Shown in pieces: positions 14,821 through 23,094 of a stretch of DNA of 32,192 nucleotides (its first letter is position 1; each line of letters begins with the position of its first letter). This DNA comes from Actinomycetes bacterium. GTDB lineage: Bacteria; Actinomycetota; JAICYB01. The notes under the pieces were generated by a model. That model was not told the origin of the DNA. It saw only the letters and a list, made by a program, of their open reading frames with translations, and did no database searches. The stretch is from NCBI GenBank assembly GCA_025934435.1, contig JAICYB010000038.1:1-32192 (forward strand), written 5' to 3'. A program made the translations under genes and the position numbers.

Positions 14821-15461
14821 GTCTTCTTCTTCGGACGAGGCGGCGCGACCGGCGGCGCAAGCTTCGAGTAGTCGCCGGTGTCGGACAGCCGGACGAGGCG
14901 CGGGAACGCACCGGCGAAGGCGATCGCCGTCACCGACGCGGTTTCGACGTGGATCCGCTGGAAGAGATCGAGATGCATCCCGAGGTAATGCGCAACGAGC
15001 GCTTTGATCATGTCGGCGTGCGTCACGATCGCGACCGTTCCCGTCTTGTGCTTCTTGCGTATGTCTTCGACGGCGGCCACACCGCGCGTCTGCATCGCCA
15101 GGAGGCTCTCGCCGCCGGGGAACGTCGCTTGCGACGGAACGAGCTGCACCGTCCGCCACAGTGGCGTCTTCACAAGTGACTTGAACGTCTTGCCCTGCCA
15201 CGAGCCGTACTTCACCTCGCCGATGCCCTCGACGATCTGCTTGGTGAGCTTTCGCCCGGCGAGGATCGCGTCCGCCGTCTCGCAACAACGTTCGAGCGGC
15301 GAGCAGTACAGCGCGTTGAGCTTCACGGGCTCGAGGCGCTCGGCGAGGCGCTTCGCCTCGTCACGTCCTTCCGCGCTCAGATGAACGCCGGGCGTCCAGC
15401 CGTAGAGACGACCGGGCTTGTAGTCGGCGAGACCGTGGCGGATCAACAGAACGAGCTGCAT
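14817..15461 (-). CDS. Histidine phosphatase, MSMEG_4193 family
   Basis: A 214-aa member of the phosphoglycerate-mutase-like phosphatase superfamily. LIRHG (6-10) carries the phospho-accepting His9. LYCSPLERCCETA gives the second Arg of the pocket, and IVTHADMIKALVAHYLGM the second catalytic His. The C-terminal tail is Pro/Lys-rich. The ATG at 15461 is 3 bp after the hflX stop, and its own stop overlaps the DUF3090 start. It belongs to the conserved trio with DUF3090 and the SCO1664-like kinase, so a kinase and a phosphatase may act on the same compound; that pairing is inference. Confidence 0.92.
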   Translation of the reverse strand: MQLVLLIRHGLADYKPGRLYGWTPGVHLSAEGRDEAKRLAERLEPVKLNALYCSPLERCCETADAILAGRKLTKQIVEGIGEVKYGSWQGKTFKSLVKTPLWRTVQLVPSQATFPGGESLLAMQTRGVAAVEDIRKKHKTGTVAIVTHADMIKALVAHYLGMHLDLFQRIHVETASVTAIAFAGAFPRLVRLSDTGDYSKLAPPVAPPRPKKKT

Positions 15462-15464
15462 GCG

Positions 15465-16802
15465 CTACTGGACGCGCTCGAGGAGGAAGGTATGCAGCGC
15501 GTGAAGGTCGGACGGCCGGGCGCGCACGCGAACGCGCACGCCGTCTTCTTCGTGCGAGGACGAAACGATCCGTCCGGCGTCGTGCAGTTTCGCGAGCAGT
15601 TGTCCTTCCGTGTACGGCAGAAGCGCGTCGACCTCGACCGCGCGACGCTCGAGCCGATCGGCGATCTGATCGAGCAAGTGGTCGACGCCTTCGCCGGTAA
15701 CGGCCGACATGCCGATGGCGTCGGGGAACCGTCCGATCAAGCGCTCGCGGTTCCCATCGTCGATCACGTCGAGCTTGTTCAACGCCACGAGGCGCGGAAC
15801 CTCCGTCGCCCCGATCTCCGCGAGGACTTCGTCCACGGCGGCGATGTCGACGTCCGGGTCGGGATGCGACGCATCGACGACGTGCACGAGCAGATCCGCG
15901 CTCGCCACCTGCTCGAGCGTCGACTGGAACGCTTCGACGAGCCCGTGCGGGAGCTTGCGGATGAACCCGACCGTGTCGGACATGACGATCGGCGCACGGC
16001 TCGGGAGCCGGAGCCGTCGTGCCGTCGGATCGAGCGTCGAGAACAAGCGATCCTCGACGAGCACGCCGGCGTTCGTCAGGTGATTGAGCAGCGTCGACTT
16101 GCCGGCATTCGTGTAACCGACGAGCGACACCGACGCTATGCGTTCCTCGCGATGCCGGCGCGAGCGCGCACGACGTTTGCCTTGCTCCTTGAGTTCCCGC
16201 TTCAGCTTCGTGATGCGTCGTTCGATACGCCGGCGGTCGACCTCGAGCTGTGTCTCACCGGGACCACGCGTTCCGATCGGCGCCCGGCCCCCACCGCCGC
16301 CGGTGCCTCGTCCGCCGGACGCACCACCGATACGGGTCAGCGCCTCACCCCAACCGCGAAGTCGCGGGAGGCCGTAGGTGAGTTGCGCCAGCTCGACCTG
16401 CTTCTTTCCTTCGGTCGACGTCGCGCGCTGCGCGAAGATGTCGAGGATGAGGATCGTCCGGTCGATTACCTTCGACGACATCGTCTCTTCCAGGTTGCGG
16501 AGCTGCGCGGGGGCGAGCTCCTCGTCGAAGATCACGGTGTCCGCCGACGCCTCCTTCACGGTCTCCGCGACTTCCGCGACCTTGCCCCGTCCGATGAAGG
16601 TCGCCGCATCGGGACGCGCACGCCGCTGGACGATCCGCCCGACGACCACGCCGCCCGCGGAGGCGACGAGCGCCGTCAGCTCGTCGAGGCTCGCGTCGAC
16701 GTCGTAGCCGTTCTGCCCCTCGAGCTGCACGCCGACAACGACGACGCGCTCTTTCGCGTCGACGTCCGATCGCAGCGTCGGGATATCTCTCTGCTGGGGC
16801 AT
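15465..16802 (-). CDS. hflX: GTPase HflX
   Basis: A 445-aa ribosome-associated GTPase that binds the 50S subunit and helps rescue or split stalled ribosomes. The N-terminal HflX domain (about 18-155) contains FIGRGKVAEV and the LTYGLPRLRGWGE segment. A Gly-rich linker (159-172) leads to the coiled-coil region RGPGETQLEVDRRRIERRI. The GTPase domain has G1 GYTNAGKST (229-237), G3 DTVGF (276-280) and G4 NKLD. The ATG at 16802 has GAGGT 5-6 nt upstream. It leads the group with the phosphatase, DUF3090 and SCO1664-like genes. Its position near dapF and miaA matches the actinobacterial order, although here a flavin oxidoreductase and the DapL gene intervene. Confidence 0.95.
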   Translation of the reverse strand: MPQQRDIPTLRSDVDAKERVVVVGVQLEGQNGYDVDASLDELTALVASAGGVVVGRIVQRRARPDAATFIGRGKVAEVAETVKEASADTVIFDEELAPAQLRNLEETMSSKVIDRTILILDIFAQRATSTEGKKQVELAQLTYGLPRLRGWGEALTRIGGASGGRGTGGGGGRAPIGTRGPGETQLEVDRRRIERRITKLKRELKEQGKRRARSRRHREERIASVSLVGYTNAGKSTLLNHLTNAGVLVEDRLFSTLDPTARRLRLPSRAPIVMSDTVGFIRKLPHGLVEAFQSTLEQVASADLLVHVVDASHPDPDVDIAAVDEVLAEIGATEVPRLVALNKLDVIDDGNRERLIGRFPDAIGMSAVTGEGVDHLLDQIADRLERRAVEVDALLPYTEGQLLAKLHDAGRIVSSSHEEDGVRVRVRARPSDLHALHTFLLERVQ

Positions 16803-16883
16803 TCCGACCTCGCTTGCTCCGCGCTGCGCGCTCCGCAGTCGCTGACGACAGTATGGGGTCTTTCGCCGGACGAAGCGGCCCGA

Positions 16884-16889
16884 TACGCT
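16884..16889 (+). promoter_or_regulatory. -10-like hexamer TACGCT for the LLM oxidoreductase gene
   Basis: TACGCT ends 6 nt before the ATG at 16896, with no Shine-Dalgarno. It lies in the 93-bp gap divergent from hflX, which also holds TACTGT on the minus strand near 16850 as a candidate hflX -10. Confidence 0.4.
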
Positions 16890-16895
16890 CTGAAG

Positions 16896-17843
16896 ATGTA
16901 CGGCGTCGCGATCCGCGACACGGGCCTTCACCTGCGCGATCTGCTGGCGCTCGTCCGCGCCGCCGACGATGCGGGCTATTCGAGCATCTGGGCCCCCGAG
17001 GTCGGCTCGCGCGATGCGATCGTGCTCGCCTCGCTCTACGGCTCCGTTACGAAGCACGCGACCGTCGGCACCGGCGTCGTCCCGATCTACTCGCGCAACG
17101 TCGCCGCGCTCAGCCTGTCGGCGGCCGCCGCCGCGGACGCATCCGACGGCAGGTTCATCCTCGGCCTGGGGGCCGGTCACCAGTTCCCGACGGAAGCGTG
17201 GTACGAGGCCAAGTGGGAGCACCCGCGCGCGCGTCTGCGCGAGATGATCGAGACGCTCCACGCGATCTTCGCCGGCGAACGCGTTACACGCGACGGCGCG
17301 ATCAAGCTCACCGCGTTCCACCTCGGTGCGTCCCCGCCCGCTGTTCCGATCTACGTCGCCGCACTCTCCTCTCAGACGCTTCGGCTCGCCGCGGAGATCG
17401 CCGACGGCGTGATCCTCAACTGGATGCCTCCGGAAGGGATCGAGAAGGCCACGATCCAGGTGCGCGAAGCCGCGGCCGACGCCGGGCGCCGCGTCCGAGT
17501 CATCAGCTACGTGCGGACGGCCGTCGTCGACGACGAAGCGCAGTTGCACACCGCGCGCGAAGCCCTGCGCGAACAGACCTACTCCTACCTGAGCCTCCCG
17601 GCGTACGCGAACTCGGTCCGTCGGGCCGGCTACGGCAGAGAGCTCGACGCGATCGCGTCGGGCGGCGAGCACGCGATCGACACGCTCGTCGATGCCCTGT
17701 GCGTCGTCGGCGACCGCGAGACGGTGACGAAGAAGCTCGCGACATTCGCGGACGCGGGACTCGACTCGGTGATCGTCTATCCGGTGCCGTACGGCGAGGT
17801 TCCGGCGGAGTCGATACTCGAAACGATCCGCGCCGCGATCTAA
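16896..17843 (+). CDS. LLM class flavin-dependent oxidoreductase (F420/FMN, luciferase-like)
   Basis: A 315-aa TIM-barrel protein of the bacterial luciferase-like family. The opening MYGVAIRDTG--LRDLLALVRAADDAGYSSIWAPE, then TVGTGVVPIYSRNVAALSLSAAAAADASDGRFILGLGAGH, is the usual beginning of F420-dependent reductases or FMN-dependent monooxygenases. PIYVAALSSQTLRLAAEIADGVILNWMPPE is the phosphate-binding half. Cofactor choice (F420 or FMN) cannot be settled by eye; F420 is common in Actinomycetota. The ATG at 16896 begins the barrel; the longer open frame upstream is antisense to hflX. The stop overlaps the convergent aminotransferase stop in CTAA (17840-17843). Confidence 0.9.
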   Translation: MYGVAIRDTGLHLRDLLALVRAADDAGYSSIWAPEVGSRDAIVLASLYGSVTKHATVGTGVVPIYSRNVAALSLSAAAAADASDGRFILGLGAGHQFPTEAWYEAKWEHPRARLREMIETLHAIFAGERVTRDGAIKLTAFHLGASPPAVPIYVAALSSQTLRLAAEIADGVILNWMPPEGIEKATIQVREAAADAGRRVRVISYVRTAVVDDEAQLHTAREALREQTYSYLSLPAYANSVRRAGYGRELDAIASGGEHAIDTLVDALCVVGDRETVTKKLATFADAGLDSVIVYPVPYGEVPAESILETIRAAI

Positions 17844-19003
17844 CGCGCGAGCTTGCGGATGCGCTCCATACCTTCTTCGACGCGCGCGTCGGCGAGTGTC
17901 AGCGAGAACCGCACGTAACCTTCGCCGAACTCGCCGTAGCCGTTGCCCGGTGCTACGACGATCGCCGCTTCGTCCAGAAGCTTCGCGGCGAACGATGTGG
18001 ACGACTCACCGTCCGGCACCCGCACCCACAGAAAGAAGGAGCCTTTCGGCGTGGGCGGATCGAGCCCGGCGTCGCGCAACCCCGCGACGGCGATGTCGCG
18101 GCGCCGCGCGAACACCTCGAGCTGCTCGTCGAGGAAGTCGCGCGGACCTTCGAGACCGGCGATCGCCGCGCGCTGCACGGCGTTGAACACACCGGAGTCC
18201 AGGTTCGTCTTCAACCGTCCGAGCGCTTCAACGACGTCGGGCGCGCCGGCGATCCATCCGATCCTCCAACCGGTCATGTTGAACGTCTTCGAGAACGAAT
18301 GCAGCTCGACGGCGACGTCGCGCGCGCCGTCGACCTCGAGCACGCTCGGTGCCCGGTAACCGTCGTAGGTGATCTCCGAGTACGCCGCGTCGTGCGCGAG
18401 CAGGATGTCGTGCTGCTTGCAGAACGCAACGGCTTCCTCGAACACGGCGAGGTCGCACGTCGCTCCCGTCGGATTGCCGGGATAGTTCAGCCAGAGCATC
18501 TTCGCGCGCGCGGCGTCGTCGGCACGCACCGCTCCGAAGTCCGGAACGAAATCGGGCGCGCGCAACGGCACGGGAACCGGACGGCCGCCGGCCAGTCGCG
18601 TACCGACGTCGTACACCGGATAACCGGGGTCGGCGCAAAGCACGATGTCGCCGTCGTCGACGACCGCCCACGGAAGGTGGACGACGCCCTCCTTCGATCC
18701 CCAGAGCGGAAGGATCTCCGTGTCGGGATCGAGCTTCGTCCCGAACCGCCCTTGCATCCACGTCGCGATCGATGCGCGCAGCTCCGGCATGCCGGAGTAC
18801 GACGGATAGTGATGCGTGGACGGATCCCCGGCGGCTTCGCGCAGCGCCTCGACGATGTGTGGCGGAGTCGGGAAATCGGGATCACCGACACCGAACGAGA
18901 TCACGTCCGCGCCCTCGGCGCGCTTCGCCGCCACGCGCCGGTCGAGTTCCGCGAACAGGTACGGCGGGATGTCGATGATGCGCTGCGCCGGCTTGAACGT
19001 CAT
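17840..19003 (-). CDS. dapL: Class I/II aminotransferase, probable LL-diaminopimelate aminotransferase
   Basis: A 387-aa PLP enzyme. FGVGDPDFPTP (37-47) and HHYPSYSGMPELR (64-76) are typical of the DapL/AspC fold-type I group. NYPGNPTG (173-180) binds the cofactor, HDAAYSEI holds Asp205, and SFSKTFNMTGWR carries the Schiff-base Lys239. DapL converts tetrahydrodipicolinate directly to LL-diaminopimelate with glutamate as donor. The start is ATG at 19003, overlapping the dapF stop by ATGA, and dapF encodes the next enzyme (LL- to meso-DAP). This context is the main reason to prefer DapL over a generic aspartate/alanine aminotransferase. Confidence 0.8.
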   Translation of the reverse strand: MTFKPAQRIIDIPPYLFAELDRRVAAKRAEGADVISFGVGDPDFPTPPHIVEALREAAGDPSTHHYPSYSGMPELRASIATWMQGRFGTKLDPDTEILPLWGSKEGVVHLPWAVVDDGDIVLCADPGYPVYDVGTRLAGGRPVPVPLRAPDFVPDFGAVRADDAARAKMLWLNYPGNPTGATCDLAVFEEAVAFCKQHDILLAHDAAYSEITYDGYRAPSVLEVDGARDVAVELHSFSKTFNMTGWRIGWIAGAPDVVEALGRLKTNLDSGVFNAVQRAAIAGLEGPRDFLDEQLEVFARRRDIAVAGLRDAGLDPPTPKGSFFLWVRVPDGESSTSFAAKLLDEAAIVVAPGNGYGEFGEGYVRFSLTLADARVEEGMERIRKLAR

Positions 19004-19824
19004 CGAGCCGCCTCGAGCACACCGAGGTTGCGTGCCGTGAACCATGCCGCAGCGAGCTCGCCCTCGAAGACTCGCTCCGCCGGGCCGGTCAGCCACACGT
19101 GCCCGCCGTCGTCGATCTCGACCTCGAGCGACCCACCGGGCATCGTCACGGCAACGTGCGGACCCGTACGCTCACGCGCCGACGAAGCGACGACGGCCGC
19201 GCAGATCCCCGATCCGCATGCGAGCGTCTCCCCGCAGCCGCGCTCCCACACGCGCATCTCGATGGACGTCGCACCCGTGATCTTCACGAACTCGACGTTC
19301 GTCTTCAGCGGGAAATCGGGATGCACTTCGAGTGCCGGACCGAGGCCGAGCACCGTCGCGTCGTCGAGCGCCTTCCCGATCTCGTCGACGAACAGCACGA
19401 AGTGCGGATTGCCCATCGAGACGGCCGTTCCGGAACGTCCGTCGACGGTCTTCGCTTCCGAGTACACAGGCCGGCCCATGTCGACGGTGAATCGTCCGGA
19501 ACCGGCGGGCTTCACGACGACGTCACCGGCGAGCGTCGAGATGACGACTTCGGCGCCTTCGGAGATCCGTCCGGCGTGCTGTTCGTGCAGGACGAGGCAC
19601 CGTATGCCGTTCCCGCACATCTCCGCGACGCTTCCGTCGGAGTTGTAGTAGTCCATGTAGCGTCCGACGACCCGGATCACGCCGTCCGCGCCGATCCCCT
19701 TGTGGCGATCGCACAGCGCGGCAACGAGATCGGGCGGCAGCGTTCCGGCCGGACCGAGGTTGCCCTCGACATCGGCGATCATCACGAAGTCGTTGCCCGC
19801 GCCGTGGTACTTGCTGAATCGCAT
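19000..19824 (-). CDS. dapF: Diaminopimelate epimerase
   Basis: A 274-aa PLP-independent epimerase that makes meso-diaminopimelate for peptidoglycan and lysine. The N terminus MRFSKYHGAGNDFV is classic. The two catalytic cysteines are Cys70 in EMCGNGIRC and Cys203 in LACGSGICA. Length and both halves are complete. It lies 12 bp after the kinase-methyltransferase fusion and overlaps the aminotransferase start by 4 bp. TAACCT, part of which is the upstream stop codon, lies 9 nt before its ATG, so it may have its own start site inside the operon. Confidence 0.97.
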   Translation of the reverse strand: MRFSKYHGAGNDFVMIADVEGNLGPAGTLPPDLVAALCDRHKGIGADGVIRVVGRYMDYYNSDGSVAEMCGNGIRCLVLHEQHAGRISEGAEVVISTLAGDVVVKPAGSGRFTVDMGRPVYSEAKTVDGRSGTAVSMGNPHFVLFVDEIGKALDDATVLGLGPALEVHPDFPLKTNVEFVKITGATSIEMRVWERGCGETLACGSGICAAVVASSARERTGPHVAVTMPGGSLEVEIDDGGHVWLTGPAERVFEGELAAAWFTARNLGVLEAAR

Positions 19825-19833
19825 GGTCCGCTT

Positions 19834-19839
19834 AGGTTA
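19834..19839 (-). promoter_or_regulatory. -10-like hexamer TAACCT in front of dapF
   Basis: TAACCT (minus strand) begins with the TAA stop of the upstream fusion gene and ends 9 nt before the dapF ATG. This is the same geometry as the kinase and methyltransferase-zincin genes. It could give an internal dapF-dapL transcript. Confidence 0.3.
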
Positions 19840-21357
19840 CCGGCGCGCGAGCCACGCAGTGATACGTCGCTCACCGGTGTCGGGATGCGCCACTTCGATG
19901 ACGCCGTCGGGCTCGACGCCGATGGCGCGGAGGAGCTCTGCGACGTTCCAGTCCCTCGCGCGGCCGGCGCGGAAGACGAGCTTGCCGGCCGGCGCGACGA
20001 GATCGCGCAACACTCGGTCGACGAGCTCCCGACGACGCGGCGGCCGCACCTCGTCGATACCGATCTGCACGACATCGAAGCGCATCGGCGGCAACCACTC
20101 GATGGCGTTGCCGACGAAGATGCGGTCGCGCCACTGCGGTAAGCGGTGACGCGCGAGGGCTGCGATGCGCCACGAGATGTCCACCCCGTACGGCTCGACG
20201 GCGATCCCGCGTTCCCTGCCCCACCGTTCGATCGATTCCATCAGGTAGCCGTTCGCACAACCGACATCGAGGAACGTCGCGCGCGGCGGGAACACATCGA
20301 GGATCAATTCACGCGCCCACCGCCAGTCGGTCTCGTCGTCATCGAGCTTGCCCGATTGGGCGCGCGGATCCCCCGTCGCGAGGTACATGTCGATCAGCGC
20401 TTCCTCGACGCCGTCGTGCCACTGCTGCTCGGTGATGCGTCCGGCGTCGACGTCGGCGTCGAGCGCTGCGATCTCATCGCGGGCGTAGGTGCCGTCCGGC
20501 TTCGGGAGTCCGAGCTCGCGGCACGCCCACGGCAGCGAGATGCGTAGCTGACGTTCCTGGAACTTGCGAACCGTCGGCGCTCCGTCCGGCGCCGGCATGG
20601 GCGCGTACTGCGCGAAGTAGGCGGAGATGCCCGCGGCGTAGGCACCGAGTCCACCTTTCACTTCCTCGGGCAGAGGGCCTCCTTCGAGACGCAGCGCGGG
20701 AAGCCAGCACGCGAGATCGAGATCACGGGGGCCGCGCGACGCCCAGTTCCAGTCGACGAGGACGACCCGCTCTTCGTCGAAGCAGAGGTTGTCGCTCCGC
20801 ACATCGAGGTGGAGGAACTCGTCACCCGCAAGCACGATCGAGCGCTCGGCGTCGATCAACGTCGGCAGGCAGGCTTCGAGCCAATCGCGCGACGCGATGC
20901 GAAGGGAGAGGAACGGCTCCGGGTCTTGCGCGACCGCGGTCCACGCCTTGAACATCCCTTCGAAACGCGCGGTGTCCTGTAGCCCCGCGGGCGGAGGCGT
21001 CGACCACAACCGTTCGAGAGCGCCGAGGACCCGGTCCACATCGCCCGGCTCCCACGGCGGCGGCCAGTGCGCGTCGCGGAGATCTTCCAGCACGAGCAGC
21101 GGACGAGGCCCGTCCTGCCACGCGAAGATCTCGCAGCGGAGGTCCGCGTCAAAGGCGGACATGTTGCGGTACTCGTCCCGCAGTCGCCACGCGAGGTCGT
21201 CGGTCGGCGCGAGCTTCGCGAACACGCGGCGTCCGTCGTCGAGGTCGAGCGACCACCGTTCCGCCGCTGAATAACCGCCGCTCGCTTTCACCCACGCCTT
21301 CGGCCGGGAGCCGAGCAACGACGCGACGCGTTCGACCAGCTCGTCAGGAGGACCCAT
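19837..21357 (-). CDS. APH-like kinase fused to a SAM-dependent methyltransferase
   Basis: A 506-aa two-domain protein. Residues ~5-290 are an aminoglycoside-phosphotransferase/choline-kinase-like domain: VFAKLAP (Lys48), HLDVRSDN (183-190; catalytic Asp185, Asn190) and VLVDWNWAS (metal-binding Asp202, the DFG counterpart). Residues ~325-506 are a class I methyltransferase with motif I TFLDVGCANGYL (361-372), the acidic YGVDIS and a carboxy-terminal strand pair. The start is the ATG at 21357 with GGAGG 4 nt upstream; an open frame to 21501 is shadow. It overlaps the ABC ATPase gene by 14 bp, so expression is linked to the exporter. The kinase substrate could be a small metabolite, sugar or antibiotic; none can be named from sequence. 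Confidence 0.88.
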   Translation of the reverse strand: MGPPDELVERVASLLGSRPKAWVKASGGYSAAERWSLDLDDGRRVFAKLAPTDDLAWRLRDEYRNMSAFDADLRCEIFAWQDGPRPLLVLEDLRDAHWPPPWEPGDVDRVLGALERLWSTPPPAGLQDTARFEGMFKAWTAVAQDPEPFLSLRIASRDWLEACLPTLIDAERSIVLAGDEFLHLDVRSDNLCFDEERVVLVDWNWASRGPRDLDLACWLPALRLEGGPLPEEVKGGLGAYAAGISAYFAQYAPMPAPDGAPTVRKFQERQLRISLPWACRELGLPKPDGTYARDEIAALDADVDAGRITEQQWHDGVEEALIDMYLATGDPRAQSGKLDDDETDWRWARELILDVFPPRATFLDVGCANGYLMESIERWGRERGIAVEPYGVDISWRIAALARHRLPQWRDRIFVGNAIEWLPPMRFDVVQIGIDEVRPPRRRELVDRVLRDLVAPAGKLVFRAGRARDWNVAELLRAIGVEPDGVIEVAHPDTGERRITAWLARR

Positions 21358-22297
21358 AGATCCTCCGCACCACGTCCTCGATGTCCGGATCCTGGATCGC
21401 GATGTCACGCACCGCGGCCTTCGACGCGATGTGCGACAGCAGCGACGCCGCGCTCGTGTGCTCGCGGCGGAAACGCAGCCACTGCCGGGGTCCGTCCACA
21501 CGTTCCACCGTCGCGCCCGGAACGTCGAGCGGCGGCGCCGTTTCCTCTAGGTCGACGACGAGAACGCTGTCCGCGCCGTAGCGCGCCTTCACCGTTTGCA
21601 GATCGCCGTCGTAGATGACGCGTCCGTGATCGATCACGAGCATCCGCTTGCACAGACGTTCGATGTCGTCCATGTCGTGCGTCGTCAGAAGGACCGTCGT
21701 CCCCCGCTCGACGTTGAGCCGCGCGAGGAACTCGCGGATGCGCGCTTTCGCGACGACATCGAGGCCGATCGTCGGTTCGTCCAGGAAGAGGATCTCCGGA
21801 TCGTGCAGGAGTGCCGCCGCGAGATCGCCGCGCATCCGCTGGCCGAGCGACAGCTGACGCACCGGCGTGTCGATGAACGTTTCGAGATCGAGCACCTTGC
21901 CGAACTCGGCCAGGTTGCGCTCGTAGACGTCGGACGGGATGCGGTAGATGTAGCGCAGAAGCTCGAACGAGTCGCGGAGCGGCAGATCCCACCAGAGCTG
22001 CGTCCGCTGCCCGAATACGACCCCGATACGTCGCGCGAGCTCCACGCGCTGACGCGTCGGCTCCAGGTCGAGGACACGGACGAAACCCGACGAAGGGACG
22101 AGGATCCCCGTGAGCATCTTCACGGTCGTGGACTTGCCGGCGCCGTTCGGCCCGACGTATCCGACCATCTCCCCTCGCGCCACGGTGAACGAGATGCCCG
22201 CGACGGCGTCGACCTCGACGCGTTCGCGGCGGATGCGCCCCGTCCGGCGATAGACGTTGAAGGTCTTGCGGATGTCGCGGAGCTCGACCGCGTTCAC
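21344..22297 (-). CDS. ABC transporter ATP-binding protein (COG4586 type)
   Basis: A 317-aa nucleotide-binding subunit of an ABC-2-type exporter. Walker A is GPNGAGKST (49-57), the Q-loop region is VVFGQRTQLWW (93-103), the signature is LSLGQ (149-153) and Walker B is ILFLDEP (169-175) with the catalytic Glu. LTTHDMDDIERLC gives the switch His. The FGQRTQLWWDLP segment is characteristic of the COG4586 ATPases that pair with the two permease families encoded next to it. The GTG start at 22297 overlaps the permease stop as GTGA. Domain ~230-317 is the usual C-terminal extension. The exported compound is unknown. Confidence 0.94.
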   Translation of the reverse strand: MNAVELRDIRKTFNVYRRTGRIRRERVEVDAVAGISFTVARGEMVGYVGPNGAGKSTTVKMLTGILVPSSGFVRVLDLEPTRQRVELARRIGVVFGQRTQLWWDLPLRDSFELLRYIYRIPSDVYERNLAEFGKVLDLETFIDTPVRQLSLGQRMRGDLAAALLHDPEILFLDEPTIGLDVVAKARIREFLARLNVERGTTVLLTTHDMDDIERLCKRMLVIDHGRVIYDGDLQTVKARYGADSVLVVDLEETAPPLDVPGATVERVDGPRQWLRFRREHTSAASLLSHIASKAAVRDIAIQDPDIEDVVRRIYGSS

Positions 22298-23094
22298 GAG
22301 CCCGTGCTCCGGTAGCGCCGGACCGCCATCCGCCAGATGAACCGCGCGACGATGACGGACGCGACCGCGACGAGGGGAGACAGGAATCGCAGGACGAACG
22401 GCGAGTGCGTCGCGTCGGTCTTCCCGAGGATGTAGAGGGCCGGGTAGTAGCTGACGAATGCGATGGGGATCACGTAGGCGAACAACCGTCGCATCCAGAT
22501 CGAGTAGATGCTCATCGGATACTGCGACAAGAAGTTGCCCCCGTACGTCACCGAGTTCGCGACCTCACGCGCATCCATGACCCAGAACGACACCGCGTTG
22601 GCCGACACCCAGATGGCGCCGTAGATCACCAAGGCGCTGGCGATCATCGCGACGAACATCACCGCGCGCACCGGGTCCCACGCGATGTGCAGCCGCGAGA
22701 TCGAATACAGGAGGACGACCAAGCCCTGGACGATCCCGCCCACATGCCTGATGTCGATATCGACCGTGAGCGTCTGTCCGAGCGTGCCGAGTGGGCGCGT
22801 CAGTACCTGGTCGAACGTTCCCATCCGGATGAGCAACGGCAGCTTGTCCAGATTTCCGCCGATGACGTCGCCGGCCTTGAACGCGACGTAGGACGACCCG
22901 TACAGGAACGCGACCTCGGGGAGCGTCCAATGCGCGAGTCGAGGAAGGTGCAGGAAGATCACGAGGATCGCGACGAAGTCGAGGAACGACAACAGGAACG
23001 CGCCGACGATCTGCAGCAGGAACGACAGGCGGTAGGAGAACTGCGCGCGGACTCGTGAACCCGCGAGACGGAGGAAGACCGCCGCGTCAGCCAC
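22294..23094 (-). CDS. ABC-2 family transporter permease (COG3694/DUF990 type)
   Basis: A 266-aa integral membrane protein with about six hydrophobic helices, for example FLLQIVGAFLLSFLDFVAILVIF, VMFVAMIASALVIYGAIWV and a C-terminal LVAVASVIVARFIW. The MGTFDQVLTRPLGTLGQTL loop is typical of ABC2_membrane_6 permeases. The start is GTG at 23094, 8 bp inside the preceding permease gene. Together with the other permease and the ATPase it should form a heterodimeric exporter. Confidence 0.9.
   Translation of the reverse strand: MADAAVFLRLAGSRVRAQFSYRLSFLLQIVGAFLLSFLDFVAILVIFLHLPRLAHWTLPEVAFLYGSSYVAFKAGDVIGGNLDKLPLLIRMGTFDQVLTRPLGTLGQTLTVDIDIRHVGGIVQGLVVLLYSISRLHIAWDPVRAVMFVAMIASALVIYGAIWVSANAVSFWVMDAREVANSVTYGGNFLSQYPMSIYSIWMRRLFAYVIPIAFVSYYPALYILGKTDATHSPFVLRFLSPLVAVASVIVARFIWRMAVRRYRSTGS

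Noticed and set aside
16803..17672. N-terminal extension of hflX (open frame to 17672)
   Set aside because: This part is antisense to the LLM oxidoreductase gene, whose frame encodes a complete barrel. HflX starts properly at 16802 with a Shine-Dalgarno.
16814..19648. Very long plus-strand open frame (944 codons) across the LLM, aminotransferase and dapF region
   Set aside because: Its translation is Arg-rich low-complexity sequence out of frame with, or antisense to, genes with clear catalytic motifs. Long shadow frames are expected at this GC content.
21358..21501. Upstream extension of the kinase-methyltransferase gene to 21501
   Set aside because: The added 48 residues are an out-of-frame shadow of the ABC ATPase gene. 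The ATG at 21357 has GGAGG 4 nt upstream.
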